A stretch of DNA of 64,000 nucleotides from Abelmoschus esculentus (taxonomy: Eukaryota; Streptophyta; Magnoliopsida; Malvales; Malvaceae), in the NCBI GenBank assembly GCA_035048815.1, contig JAUCBN010000020.1, positions 8,997,501 through 9,061,500 of the forward strand, written 5' to 3'. A program made the translations under genes and the position numbers. How positions within the stretch are numbered: the first letter of the stretch is position 1; each line of letters opens with the position of its first letter. A model generated the notes under the pieces. It was not told where the DNA came from. It was given only the letters and a program-made list of their open reading frames with translations, and searched no databases. Shown here one piece after another: positions 36,901-48,570 of this stretch.

Positions 36901-37800
36901 AACCTTATCTTTGATGATGGTGTTTGAGGAAGAAAATAGCTGGGGAAAAGAGAGGAGACAATAAAGAGAGGTGATCTCATTTTCTGCACAACATAAAAAA
37001 CAAACAAGCTTTTGCCCTTCCCTATTCATCCCATTTAGCCAATTACAAAACTACCTCCAAGCCATCATCCAAACCCAAGCCCAACTATAACCCTTAGGCC
37101 TAACAAGACCTTCAAGGCTCAAACACGAGGCACATAACCTCATGTTAATCCGACACCGAGTTTCGAAACCTTAGTCGTGACAGTTACCTTATTTAGCTAT
37201 CGATTGTCAATGCACATCCTTATTGACCCATTTTTTTAACAAACAAGACTGATGCAAACTAAGGCTAGATGCTTGATCGAATAAATCCTCTCTAACAACT
37301 CTTGGATCTAATTTTTTAACTCCCTAAACTTAGTGGGTTTCATATGATACAGTGCAATAAACACTAATGTCGTACAAGCATCACATTAATCTAGAATTCT
37401 AACTCACGGTCAAAAGGTAATCCGGATAATTTTTCTAGAAATACATCAACAAACTCTCTAACTATCCGAAAATCCCCAAGCAGCGAGCCCTTAACTCTAG
37501 TATCAACCACATATTTTAAGAAAGCTTCACAATCTTGTTTAATTAATAGTTGTACGTATAAGACTGACAACACATTGGAAAGGCAGAAGTCGAGACTCAT
37601 CCAAAATACGGAACTTCAAACTCTTGATTCTATAACCTAGACTTGCATAATGTTCAAATAACCAATACATCCGAATATGGCATCAAAGTATTAAAATGTT
37701 AACACTATCTAATCTGTGGGAAACACTAAACCTTGTACCTCAATAGGATACCTTTTAAAAACCTTATCTACTAACACTCCATACCTCAACGGGCTAGTCA
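33969..37800 (-). pseudogene. Dead Ty3/gypsy (Tekay/Del-type) pol fragment, split by a solo LTR
   Basis: On the minus strand, from 37800 downward: the protease/RT linker (YGVLVDKVF, REFVDVF, LSGLPFDRE at 37391-37600), RT motif 'CIDYR...NKV' next to the insertion at 37183, then after the insertion the RT palm with FIEDILVYL (about 34690-34730), the RNase H domain around 34150-34330, then an internal deletion joining RNase H to integrase (GLPLT..KMHDEF, VDRLTK-like) at about 33975-34090. Stops and frameshifts are frequent. Order and motifs identify a chromovirus pol. Homology ends at about 37800, next to the KIWI pseudogene exon. Confidence 0.85.
34981..37182 (-). repeat. Solo LTR inserted in the reverse transcriptase
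   Basis: The plus-strand left end is TGTAACACCCCGAACTCGG and the right end is ...AGTCGTGACA, with flanks ATTAC (34976-34980) and GTTAC (37183-37187), a 4/5 target duplication. The plus sequence is the reverse complement of a typical Tekay LTR, so it is in minus orientation. 2.2 kb, no coding region. Inside, 35565-35760 holds imperfect short repeats of 'aatctcacatcgag', and 36030-36340 contains several TATCGATAC-like words. Confidence 0.85.
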
Positions 37801-38267
37801 CATGGTCGACTCTGTTGATTCCGACAACATCATCGCCTGCGAGATCCCTCTTCGCATGCTCTTGTTGTTTCTCCCTAATTATATATTATATTTCATGGTT
37901 TTTTTTTTTCAAAAACAAACGATTCTAGGGTTTTTGCCTTAGAGTTTTTTTCTTTTTCTTTTAAATTTTATATTAAAAGAAGTTAATGAAATGTAGAAAT
38001 CATTTTTGTTTCGTGCTGCAGATATCCAATAATAGAAGAGTTCCAGTGAGGAATTGGAATGGCAAAATCTGGGTTGATATTTGTGAATTTCATGTCAAGG
38101 ATGACAAACAAATGTTTGGCAAAAAAAGCTACTAATTCTCTTTTTTTTAGTTTTAGTTTCAAATATTTTAGATTTCTAGCATGTGCCAACTCTGGCTTTT
38201 CCTTTTTAAGTTCAAATTTGAAGTTTGACTTGATTTAATCTCTAATATATAAAAAGTGCGCTCTAGC

Positions 38268-38811
38268 TAAGGGTGATAATGAGTCGAGTCTAAGCCAGGT
38301 CAGGCTTGACCTGGCTTGGAAAAAGACATATCTGGGCTCGACTCGGCTTGAGGCTCGTCGAGTTCGGAATTTTAGGCTCGAGCTCAGCTCGAAAATAATA
38401 TTATTGGGCTCGGCTCGGGTTCAAAGCTCGTCAAGCTCGGCTCGACTCGATTTGGCTCGAAATGGACAATTTTTTATATTATTGTGTTTTATTATTTATT
38501 TATTTATTTATGGTTTATTTTTTATTTTTTATTTGTAGTTTTGTAAATTTGTTTTAGTTGATAATATTTATTTTATTTTATTTTATTTATTTTTAGTGGA
38601 TTTATTCTCAATTATCTTATTATTTTTCTTTGCTAAACAAATTATTTTTAATATATATAATTATTTTGAGCCTGTTCACGAGCTTTTCTAGCCGAGCTTG
38701 GGTAAACTCGGCTCGGCTCGTTTAGATCCCGAGTCGAGCTCACTCGAACCGAGCTTTAACCGAGTCGAGCCCGAATAGCTCATGAGCCGGACATGTTTAT
38801 TATTGCTCCTA
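38268..38811. mobile_element. hAT-type MITE in KIWI pseudogene intron 2
   Basis: The left end reads TAAGGGTGATAATGAG; the right end in reverse complement reads TAGGAGCAATAATAAACATG. Flanks GCTCTAGC (38260-38267) and GTTCTAGT (38812-38819) match at 6 of 8. 544 bp with GGCTCGGCTCGA-type subterminal motifs. Non-coding. Confidence 0.75.
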
Positions 38812-39867
38812 GTTCTAGTTGAGAAAGAATGATATTATGTGTTTATGGTGTTCTATTTCCATTTCAGGCATGTTTTCCTGCAAAACCTGTTTAGTTTCTT
38901 TGGTATAGGCCTAATGTTTCAATTACGCATCGCAGGGATTGGTTAAGTGTTGTTAATAAGCCTGCCAATTATTTATGAACGGTGACTCTCTCGATTTATC
39001 TGATCCAATTAAATGGACGAAAATATGATAAAATATAAGTTTGATTTGTTTAAAGTGGATGGCAGATAGAGCGGATGATGGATTCGGGTAAAAAAATCCA
39101 CCATCCAATTCATCACCTATCCCATCCATCAATTTATCAATATAATATTAAATTTAAAAAACATTATAAATCTTTAAAAAATTAAGCTTTTATTTACTAC
39201 TAAAGATTGAGAAATTTGTTTACGTAGTTGATATTGTATGCGACAATATTTAAAAATTTAAAATTTCAATAAGTCGACTTTAATATATTAAATATTAAAT
39301 ATTTTTAATAAAATATTATATGTATTTTTTTAATTTTGATTCTTTAATAATAAAACTTATTTATGATCCGACTCATTAGTTACATCCACAATTGATGGAT
39401 GTGATAGATATAGGTCAATGATCAAACGGGTAGTAGATAGAACGAATAACGGTTTAGAATATGGATAATGAAATGAGTGAAGCTCCAACCCATCCAAATT
39501 TAACCTGTTGCCAACCCTAATCGTTAAATTTAACCTGATGAATATTTTGTTTCTTGTTTAGCAGTGTTGATACAGTCATTTTTTCCCCATTAGAAGAAAT
39601 CATGGGGATACTTAGGTTAAGAGGGACTTCTTAATTTAACTCCCTTTAACCTATTCTTTCCCTAGGTTGAAAAGTTGTGTGTTTCTTCCAAGTCACCTCA
39701 CTTGAAGAGAGGTAAGAGATAAGTATAGTTGAATGTTTCTATGTTGAGATTGTTTGACTGATTTTTTTTTTTCATATTAATTTGGTTTATAGGTTTGGGT
39801 TCCCACTGTTTTTTTTAAATAGACTTGTCAAAGTTTGGAATCTATATATTTGTATCCTTAGTAACGA
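38812..39867. other. KIWI pseudogene intron 2, middle part
   Basis: No gene. 38950-39520 contains 'ccaacccatccaaattta' and 'gttgccaaccctaatcg' blocks that suggest another hAT-like miniature element, but I could not match its two ends or find a target duplication. Confidence 0.35.
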
Positions 39868-40038
39868 GTAGAGCTCTAAATGAGATGAGACAAATCGTGA
39901 GTTACTCGAGTTTGATTCGATCAACACTCGACTCGAGCTCGAGTTCTTAATAAACCAAATCGAACTACTCGAACCCAACTCAAAAGACTAACGAGCTACT
40001 CGAAAATATAATATACTATTTTTTAGATTAAAGTGAAC

Positions 40039-40084
<46 letters not shown>

Positions 40085-40222
40085 TCAATTGGACTCCACT
40101 CGAGATTTTAATTTACCAAGTCAAGCTTAGCACTACTAGGCTCGACTTGAGCTCAAATTCGACTAAAGTTCTTAACAATTTAAGTCGAGCACAACACTAC
40201 TCAGGCTCTTATTTACGCTTAA
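39868..40222. mobile_element. hAT-like MITE, second copy in KIWI intron 2
   Basis: Flanks AGTAACGA (39860-39867) and AGTAAGGA (40223-40230) match at 7 of 8. Ends read GTAGAGCTCTAAATGAGATG and, in reverse complement, TTAAGCGTAAATAAGAGCC, weakly inverted. The interior is full of CTCGAGCTCGA motifs and carries an (AAT)n run at about 40040-40082. Confidence 0.55.
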
Positions 40223-40620
40223 AGTAAGGAGAAAACATTTGTTTGAAGAGATTACAAACGGTTGATGAATTTGTGTCAGAAAAGTTTGACATCTTCCTTC
40301 TCTCTCCCTCTCCATTCTTATTTGGTTCTACACTGTAATTCCTGTTTTTTGGTGCATAACTGGATTTGAGGATTCTAGTTTCTGAAACTTAAGAATTAGC
40401 ATCTTTCTTTTCCCGTGTCATCATCAATGTACAGGAACTGACATCTTCTTATTCTCCTAGGTATTTCTCAAAGTCTGTATCAGGTATGAATCATAAAGTT
40501 ATGCTTTCTGTTATACTAATGGTAGAGACATTTCACTCATCTGTTTTTCTTCTGGTTTAGTGGAACATTCTGCGTGATCATGCAGAGGAAATTGACAAGG
40601 CACTTGCTGAGAACTCGTAG

Positions 40621-41313
40621 GAAGTAGACATGGTATACCGTGTACAGAAGATAATGGAATCAAAGGTGTCAGAACATCTTTTTGTCTATCTTGGCTTGTT
40701 TTTGAAGTTGCTAAACTATGGTTTATCAGTCAGAGAGTGGGAAGATGGACGGACGGACGGACGCACCTCCCTTTTGTTTGATTATTTTGCTATTAGACTA
40801 AAATATGTGATGTGTGTTACATGTTGGATGATATTAACATGATTAGTAAAATGGAGACTTAGAGGAAATAGATAGTCCTCGTACCTTTTTCCATTGAACT
40901 TTTCGGCTTTCTTTTCATGCCTTTGAACCATTGGCTGCACCAGGTTATTTTGGCTTGAAAAATTCTGGTCTACCATTCAGGAAAAAGAAAATGAAAACGA
41001 TGTTTATCAGAACATAAACCAATTTGCTTCAGAATATACCTGATAATCTGTAAATGTTGATAACAGAGGGGAAAGAGCAGGAGCTAAGACAATAGCATTA
41101 GAACTTGCATTTAAATTTTATACCAACTTCTCAAACTAATATCATCATACAAATCTAGTTGGCTGCATTTATAGAACATCACAGCACACAAAATAGAGGA
41201 CATTCAATCTGATAAGAGCTCGACAATTTTGCCTTTTGGTTTCAACCACCTGAGCAAAGCCACGCCCTTTCAGAAGTTCAATAATAATAAAAAAACAGAA
41301 CATTCTAAGCCAA
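40621..41313. other. Region between the KIWI pseudogene and AUG1
   Basis: No gene is supported. It includes a short GGAC tetranucleotide run at 40748-40763 and, toward 41160-41313, the presumed 3' UTR of AUG1 on the minus strand. Confidence 0.4.
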
Positions 41314-44300
41314 TCAATCGGACGTAGCAAGGGCTGATTGCAACACATCTTCGAGATATTTTTCGGCAGCAGCATACTGCCTTTTCTTGTCCTCGATTGC
41401 TAACGCAGCTAAAGCTTTATCCTGTATAACAAGTAAAATAGCAATGATGAGATTATCTTCCCTCACTATTAGTGACAACATAATTAGGACACCAGAAAAG
41501 GAGTTGCAGCTCCAAAATAAGTACCAAAGAGAAACATCCCATGTCAAGGACACGGATATATAAAACATCCCAGACAAAGAAGACAACAAAATTCGACTAA
41601 AACATAGACCAGGTGAATAAACAGCATTATCTGTATTATGACTTATTGATAAGTAAGCAAATGTTACATGACATACAGCGCCAAGCAGGGCACCACCAAA
41701 ATGTTTAAGACACGGTGGAAAGATTGTGCGTACTTCTGTGCTTAACAAAAAATTAGATATAGATTCTGTTCATTTGTTATATTAAAACCATAAATGATAT
41801 TGAAAATGAAATATACAGAAAATACCATGTGAAGCTTCACTATAAATATGCATGGCAACCTCATAAATCTACAATACATTTTAACCATTGTAACTTTACA
41901 CAAGACATGACGGCTAATGAAACAGTTGGACAAGAGGACCCTCGATCCGGTAACAAAGAGTCTGATATAGGAAAAAGCAACAAGTATAACGGAGTAGAAA
42001 TTTTCTATATGCATAGAAAAAACATGAACTACAAAGCATGATAATGCTCCAATCATAACCATAATAACATATTACCGGAGGCAGGTCCTGGTAGCTCCTC
42101 AAAGTATCTAAGATGGGCTTGGTCTTCTTCTCTAAATCTTTCTTGTGCTCAGCCATTTCCACCAACACCCCGTGATTATTTTCAGGTGAGTAGCCCACAC
42201 GATTTAGTAATGCCTGTCAAACAAGATAAAGCATAAATGAAATGCAGAAAGAATTCATGCAAGTAACGAATAGGTGATAATTTGATCGCCAAAACCTCAA
42301 TAAATTAACTATAAGGAAAAAAACAAGAATAGCTACCTTCTTGCTTCATAATTCTTAAATTTACCAAATATATCGGTATAATGTAGAATATCTTTTCAAA
42401 TTAACTGGTGAGCAAGAACAGATATCTACCTGGAAAATGAACAATTTACAGGATGCTAGAGATAATAGCTGAATACTTCATCTATTTGGGAGATTTTAAA
42501 CTCCTATAACCCTCGGGAAAACTAGTCTGACTGCAGAAGTATATTGTTTGAAAAAATGGTGCCTATTAAGCAGTTCTACTGGACAACTATAAAAGTGGAT
42601 TCAAGGCTTTTCTTTTAAAGATAATATGATGTAATCAAACAATCTATTGTCTGGCTCTTGCATTCTCAAAACAGGTCAAACTACATATTCATATTCTGCT
42701 TACTTGACAAAAGCCTAAAACTAAGTAAAATATAGCAAATGAACTGCCACTTTGGATTTATGAAAATCATCAAGCAAAACTACATTTCATGGATGAAATC
42801 ATTAAATAAGTAATTTGGAAGCCTTCCATATTATCACAATGCAGCCCAACCACCTAAGAACTCCAAGGACAAGATGAAGCAAACTGATCGCCTCGGTGGC
42901 TCATGATTTACCAAGGGAAACTGAATATTTATATTGTAACACACATCATATACCCAATTAAATCCTTCCATATAACTAGATGTTCTTGCCCATTTAATGC
43001 CCTATATCACTTCAACTTGGCAAAATATATGACATCCTCTCTTTGGAATCAAATTCCTAGACCAAGGTTGTCCATAAATGGTTAAAGAAGCCACTTGCAT
43101 CCAAGGAAGCCCATATACAGATACTATCTTCTTTGGTTTCTAGGGGTATTTTGGCACATCAAATAAGTAAAAGAGTTTAAAGCAGTATTTAGCTAATGAT
43201 TAATAAAAGATTTTCCTTCTAATGGTTTAAGGAAAATATTCCAAATGAGACAATTTAGTATGTTCTTATATAAAAGCCTTTTCTCGCTAAAAACTATTAA
43301 AATATTTTAGAGAATTTTGTGATTTTCAGTGATTGTTTTCTTTATTTCTACCCACCCACCACCACCACCCCCTCTTCCCCTCTCCTCTTCTTGTATAGTA
43401 ACTCAGAAATTGAAGTTCACAGCTTAGAAACATCAACCATGTAATCGCCTTCTCTTTAACCTCTGTCAAATGCCAATGTACCTCAACCAGGCATGCTTTT
43501 TCTAGGTTTAAAACAGACTATAATACACTCTATTCCAAATCTACCTATATATAAAATTTGAAGTTACTTTTTCAACCCATTTTATTCATCTACAATTTTG
43601 AATTGTAAAAAATGTTCTTTTATTCATTGAATGTCATATCTAAATTTCTCTGTGGCATTCATACACTTTAAACCTGCCAATCAACACAATGCAAACCATG
43701 AATATCCAAGTAAGTTTCATCAACTTATGGCAATGTCAGCTTCTCTTCCATCAATTAGTTTACTTTTTTAATTCGGTAAATAGCATGATCACATCATGAA
43801 CTAACAACTTAAATTTCTGTAACTAGTTCTGCATCTTAATGCCTCGGAAAATAATAGTAATAATAATAGCACAAAGGGATCATACCTTATAATTGTTATA
43901 CTGTTGCATGTACTGTCGCTCCTTTGATGCCATAACTCCCAAGTTCGTTTTCCAATTTTCCATTTGAGCATCACATGGAGCTACATCATCTTCTAGTTGA
44001 GCTAATGTCCTATATATAAAAAGGAAACTTCTCAATAAAAAACGTATAGGTTCAAACAAAGAGCTCAATTAGGGTGCCAAAACCAGAAGTCTCACCTTTT
44101 CAAATAGGTTAGCCTTGCAATTGCTTTTCGAGTATACTCCAGAAGAGTTTTGGACTCTTTGTGCACTTTAGCTCTCTTCTCATCTACCCCAGTTTTTCTC
44201 AAAGAAATATCACCCATTGCTACAAGAAAGCTAGATTCCATTTCCCCCCAATCTCATTAGATTCCATTTTTCCCAGTCTCATTAAATTCCAAATATAATA

Positions 44301-44840
44301 CATGAAAATCAACATGAATGATGGAAGTTTTAAAAATAGTAAACCGAAAGCAACCCACCTACTAAGTTCGGTGTCCCGAATATTCAACAAATTAGCAACA
44401 TTTGCCAGGACTTGCGCCGAGGCAACCACATTAGACGGCAAACTCTCCTGCGCTAATCCGACGCTCTCCAATATCTCTCTAATTCGTGCAGCTATATAGA
44501 AAATTTATTTTTATAAACATGATAAAATTGTTTAAAATAGATAAATGCAACTCAATTTAAACAAAAAGAGACCTTGAGAACGGTATTCGGAGGTTTTCTG
44601 GCGAAAATCATTGGCAACAATGTTGGCAGCTTGAGTCTTGGCCTGCGAGACGGTGGCCAGATTATACAAATGGGCAATGCTTCGCGGAGTGTATTCGAAA
44701 TCAGGGACTTCTTTCCCGACGGCATCGAATTGAGCCGCCAGCCACGCCTTCACTTCCGCAATTCGAGCAGCATCGGATCCTCCTCCCTTGGTTGCATCCG
44801 TTATCACCGGATCGCCCACCCCGGAGATCGTTTCGTTCAT
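41314..44840 (-). CDS. AUG1: Augmin complex subunit 1 (HAUS1 homologue), six exons
   Basis: Augmin recruits gamma-tubulin to existing microtubules so that new ones branch off in the spindle and phragmoplast; subunit 1 is a coiled-coil structural subunit. Exons (minus): 44573-44840, 44359-44491, 44096-44230, 43886-44009, 42076-42213, 41314-41421. All introns are GT-AG and phases agree; the spliced frame is 301 aa, the usual plant AUG1 length. Recognised family blocks are SDAARIAEVKAWL near the N-terminus, AHLYNLATVSQAK, ANVANLLNIRDTELS, TLAQLEDDVAPC, GVLVEMAEHKKDLEKKTK and KYLEDVLQSALATSD at the C-terminus. The ATG follows a 12-14 base A-run in the 5' UTR. Intron 4 (42214-43885) is long, with no gene recognised in it. 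No lesions seen. Confidence 0.95.
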
Positions 44841-45268
44841 TTTTTTTTTTTTTGAAGCAGTGTGTCGGAAGCGAGTACTACTGAATCTGATTTTGAACGA
44901 GAACGAGTTTAGGTAATCTGTCGCTGGACCAAACAGAAATATTTAAAAGCCTCTCTTAAAATGTTGCGTTCCTTTTCCTTGTTGCCGGTTTCAATTCTCA
45001 GTTCCCATCTGATTTTTAATTTACAAATTTAAAATAAGAAAGGCTTAAAGACCTAATTGCCCCTTTTTCACAGTCAATTAAATCGTCTCATTTTATTTAT
45101 AAAAAATAAATTGATTTAAATAAAAAGGGTGAATTGTACTCAAAATTCAAAAATTAAGATAATAATGAGGTTTACAAAAATATTAGGATAATAAATTTTA
45201 TCTAAAAATATTCGGAAAAATAAGTTAAAATGAATAGTGATTTTAGATTTGTCATGACAAGGTGCGTG
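44841..45268. other. AUG1 upstream region
   Basis: Presumed promoter and 5' UTR of the minus-strand AUG1. A TTTAAATATT block about 100 bp upstream of the ATG is a possible TATA element. The MITE at 45269 lies about 430 bp upstream of the start codon. Confidence 0.4.
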
Positions 45269-46137
45269 TAGGGATGGTAGATGGATACAGTTTTGCGGAT
45301 TCCGCATCGCACCCGCACTAGTTGGAGTGGGGATGGATATGAGTTTGGTGGATAGTGGGCGGGTGTGGATGTAAAAAGTCATACCCATCATGGGTAGTGG
45401 GTAGATAATGGGTTTAAGACCTTACCCGTACCGTATCCACTCGTCCCATATCCACCCGCTTCGTATCCGCCCGTCATATGAATTTTGAACCATTTGTATT
45501 TGTAGACTTTGATTATATCTTTTATTATGGTATTTTATGTACTAAAATATTAATTTATTTTAAAATCTATGTTAATCCTTAAGCTTGTAGACTTTGAACT
45601 CAATTAACTTAATTTGAACTGATAATTTATGATCGTACTTGAATTAATTAGGTTAAAAATTTATAACGTGTGAATAAATAAAATTTATATAAATGTAAAT
45701 ATATTTTAGTTAAGTTAGTTATATATTAGTTACTTGTAGTTAAGTAGAATTTATATCGATAAAAATGTATTTTAGTTAAATTAGTTATTGTTATTTAGTT
45801 AGACGTAGTTAAATTTATATAGTTGTAAATATATTATATATATAGACTTATTCAATCAATAAAGTATACGAAATTTTACTCTTTTTATACAAATCTATGA
45901 TTTATTTTTATATATTTCGATATTAATAGTTGCTTGTAGTTATGTAAAAGCGGATACGTTTTGAGTGGTGGGTGTGAGGATAGATTTAAAAATGTACCCG
46001 TGTGGGCGGGTGTGGATTTAAAAATTGTACCCACCGTGCGTGATAGGTAGGTGGTGGATATAAATATTTTAGGTGGGTATGGGTATGGGTATGGGGGAGG
46101 GGGTATCCGCACCCGCCCCGCCCATTTGCCATCCCTA
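45269..46137. mobile_element. hAT-type non-autonomous element with perfect 8-bp target duplication
   Basis: Flanked by GGTGCGTG on both sides (45261-45268 and 46138-46145). The ends read TAGGGATGGTAGATGG and, in reverse complement, TAGGGATGGCAAATGG, with two mismatches in 16. 869 bp. GC-rich subterminal blocks of GGGTGGATATGG-type repeats surround an AT-rich, non-coding core. Confidence 0.93.
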
Positions 46138-46321
46138 GGTGCGTGGTAGTTATAGAAATAATAAAAAATCACTATGTTCAGGGACGAAGCCAAAATTTAA
46201 GGGTAGAGCACAACATAAATATTTAGAAGTATGAGGGGTGAATTCATAAAAAATCAAATTTAAAAAAAAAATTAAATAGGAAACGAAAGTGTAAAAAGAA
46301 AATTCTTCGGGAGTGGGGACG

Positions 46322-46747
46322 TAGGGCTAAGCATGGTTAACCACAAAACCAAAAACCAACTGAACTGAGGTATTATAGTTCATAAATTTACAAACTATGG
46401 TTAACCGCGGTTAACCGAACTAAACCAAATTTTATTTTTTAATTAATTTTTAATTATTTTTATAAGGTAAAAATGTATATTTTATACTTAAAATACTATA
46501 GATGTATTTTTTATTTTTTTACTTAAAAATAAGATTTTAATAAATATTTATGAAAAATATCTCAAAGTTTTACCTTTTAATTTTTAAAAATCATAAAATA
46601 AAACTATTTTATCAAGATAAAATAATTTTTTTTAAAAAAACTAATGCTAATATGAAAAACCGAAAATCAAGGTTAACCGAACCGAAAACCAGTGGTTACT
46701 AAAATAGCTTACCGAATTAAATCGAACCCGAACTGAATATACCCCTA
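46322..46747. mobile_element. hAT-type MITE with perfect 8-bp target duplication
   Basis: Flanked by TGGGGACG on both sides (46314-46321 and 46748-46755). The ends read TAGGGCTAAGCATGGTTA and, in reverse complement, TAGGGGTATATTCAGTTCGG. 426 bp, with GGTTAACCG subterminal motifs and no coding frame. The clean duplication indicates insertion into the DNA next to the larger hAT element. Confidence 0.92.
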
Positions 46748-46755
46748 TGGGGACG

Positions 46756-47655
46756 ATTTCCCCACCCAATGTGGCTTCGACTACGTTTTTAGTTTAGTGC
46801 AATGACTTCTTTGATTATCGGCTATACGCAGATGGCGAAGTTTAAGGAATATTATTCCTTTTTTATTTCCCAAATATTTTTCAAACACACACAATAACCT
46901 AATTTTTTTTTAACCTCGTTATTAACTTAAATTCCCTAAATTATACATATATCATATTTTATTTTTTAAAATATTTATTTTCTGAAAATTGACACTTATT
47001 TTTTTATTTTGTATAATTTAATTTAATATAAAAGTATTTTTTTAATTTTAATCCTTCAAAATTTATTTAATTAAAAATTCCCCCTTACTATATTCTAATT
47101 TTATAATTTAGCCTAAATTTTTAAATTATAATGATAATTTTATTAATTAGAAAATCTTTTTGACCAATTAAAATGTGCCACTTCAACGCTCATTAAAATA
47201 ACCTTTCTTCTCATAACTTTTACAAATTTTCTTTAACAATTTTTCACTTCATTTGACCATTCTCATAAGTATATTTTTTGCCAACTGGTAAGCTTCTTGT
47301 TGTGCTCGTAATGGAGTTTAACCGTTGTATTATGTTTCCTGCGAGAGGAGGGTGACAGGGAAAACATAACTCGGTAATAGGGACGTAAAAAGTTGATTTT
47401 ACTTAAAAATTCAATTAAAATTTGTTCGAGCCAAAATTTAGTTTGATTCGAAGAAACAATGATTTAAAATCAATCTATAATCGATTATTATTGATTCGGA
47501 TTCGAGTTGGATTTCTTATTGTAGTAATCGAACCAACCGAAAATGGTTTGAACCCAAATTGAACATGTTATTGTAGAACCGAAACTTGACTGATACGAAC
47601 CAAACCAAGACTAACTTTTTTTTGGAGATAAATAGATATATTGCTTAACCATATA
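46756..47655. other. AT-rich sequence with a partial hAT-like element
   Basis: No gene. 47394-47620 starts TAGGGACGTAAAAAGTTG and contains repeated GATTCGGATTCGAG and GAACCAAACC-type motifs like the hAT MITEs nearby, but the right end is missing next to the LINE relic. Confidence 0.35.
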
Positions 47656-48570
47656 TAGCATCCGCTAAAACAAGGTGATCAATACACGAAGGAACTTTAA
47701 ACGAAAATAAAACAAGTAATTTAAAGATAGACTCCATTGAGCTAGAGTATGAGCTACCCTATTAGTCGTAGGGCTAACATGAGCAACGCCGACAGAAGGA
47801 CTAGATTTTAGCAGATCACGAGCCTCCATCAAATAGCATGCAGCAACAGAGTAATCAAGAGCTTCCGAGTTTAGTTTGTTAACAATTGCCAAAGCATCTC
47901 CTTCGACTCGAGTATTTCTCGAACTATTTTCCACAACCATTTTGATACCTGCTACAAACGCACATGCTTCAACAGATTATGATGTATGAGTACCTTAAAG
48001 ACTATAGGCACAACCATCCACCATCAAACCATATTTGTTTCGAGCGATCACACCAATTATAGCTTGTCCAGAACTCTGAATAAAAGTTGCATCCATGTTA
48101 ACTTTAATTTTAACATATGAGGGGAAAGACCACCTAAGAACTTTACTACAAGGAATAAGGATGTTGGTCACCTCATTAGCCTGTAAGAAATTTAAAGAGA
48201 TAATTTGAGTTTGATAACAATCACTCTTGCAGGAAATAGAAATCATTGTGCACAAAATGATTTCTCCTATTTCATATGCTCCCTAGAAGAATAAAAAGCA
48301 AATTAAAATTTTTCTTAGTAACCGAACATAAGACAGCTTCCAACCATTGTTTACAAATTATCAAAATATTATAGAGAAAAGAGAAGATAGATCACTTAAC
48401 AAAAAAATCTCCTTTACACTAGGACACTCTTTCAATAGATGTAATAAAGTCTCTTCCTCGAAGCTATAGGAACAACCTCATTTCCAATCCGCCAGCCAAA
48501 TATTTTAACTTTCGGAAGAGTAGGTAGTTTCGCAATAGCATACCATAGAGTGTATTACAGATTTTTTGCT
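47656..48570 (-). pseudogene. LINE (L1-type) ORF2 3' end relic: zf-RVT and RNase H domains
   Basis: Minus strand, from 48560 downward: KLPTLPKVKIFGWR and a downstream LLHLLKECP block typical of the zinc-binding domain after plant LINE reverse transcriptases. Then 48255-47995 holds KIKVNMDATF and IIGVIARNKYGLMVDG (RNase H start), and 47940-47665 holds EGDALAIVNKLN and HVSPTTNRVAHTLAQW (RNase H end). Stops and frame changes separate the pieces. The RT part itself is missing, so this is a truncated, dead copy. Confidence 0.8.

Larger units (their letters stand above)
37801..40620 (+). pseudogene. Transcriptional coactivator PC4/Sub1 (KIWI-like) pseudogene, four exon remnants
   Basis: PC4-type coactivators bind single-stranded DNA and assist RNA polymerase II. 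Exon remnants: 37801-37843 (VDSDNIIACE), 38022-38128 (ISNNRRVPVRNWNGKIWVDI and VKDDKQMFGKK), 40461-40483 (ISQSLYQ), 40561-40620 (WNILRDHAEEIDKALAENS then TAG), which together cover the C-terminal PC4 domain. Damage: the N-terminus is missing because exon 1 abuts the gypsy fragment at 37800; the donor after exon 1 reads AT instead of GT; exon 2 ends with one extra A in an A-run and a CT in place of the donor GT. Exon 3 and 4 splice sites look intact. Intron 2 (about 2.3 kb) has been filled by MITEs. Confidence 0.85.

Noticed and set aside
40621..40842. Open frame continuing after the KIWI stop (VYRVQKIMESK...)
   Set aside because: It follows the natural TAG that ends the PC4 domain in the family and has no similarity to PC4; it is 3' flank.
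41742..42062. Open frames of about 100 codons inside AUG1 introns
   Set aside because: They are intron read-through beside well-defined GT-AG exons and contain no domain.
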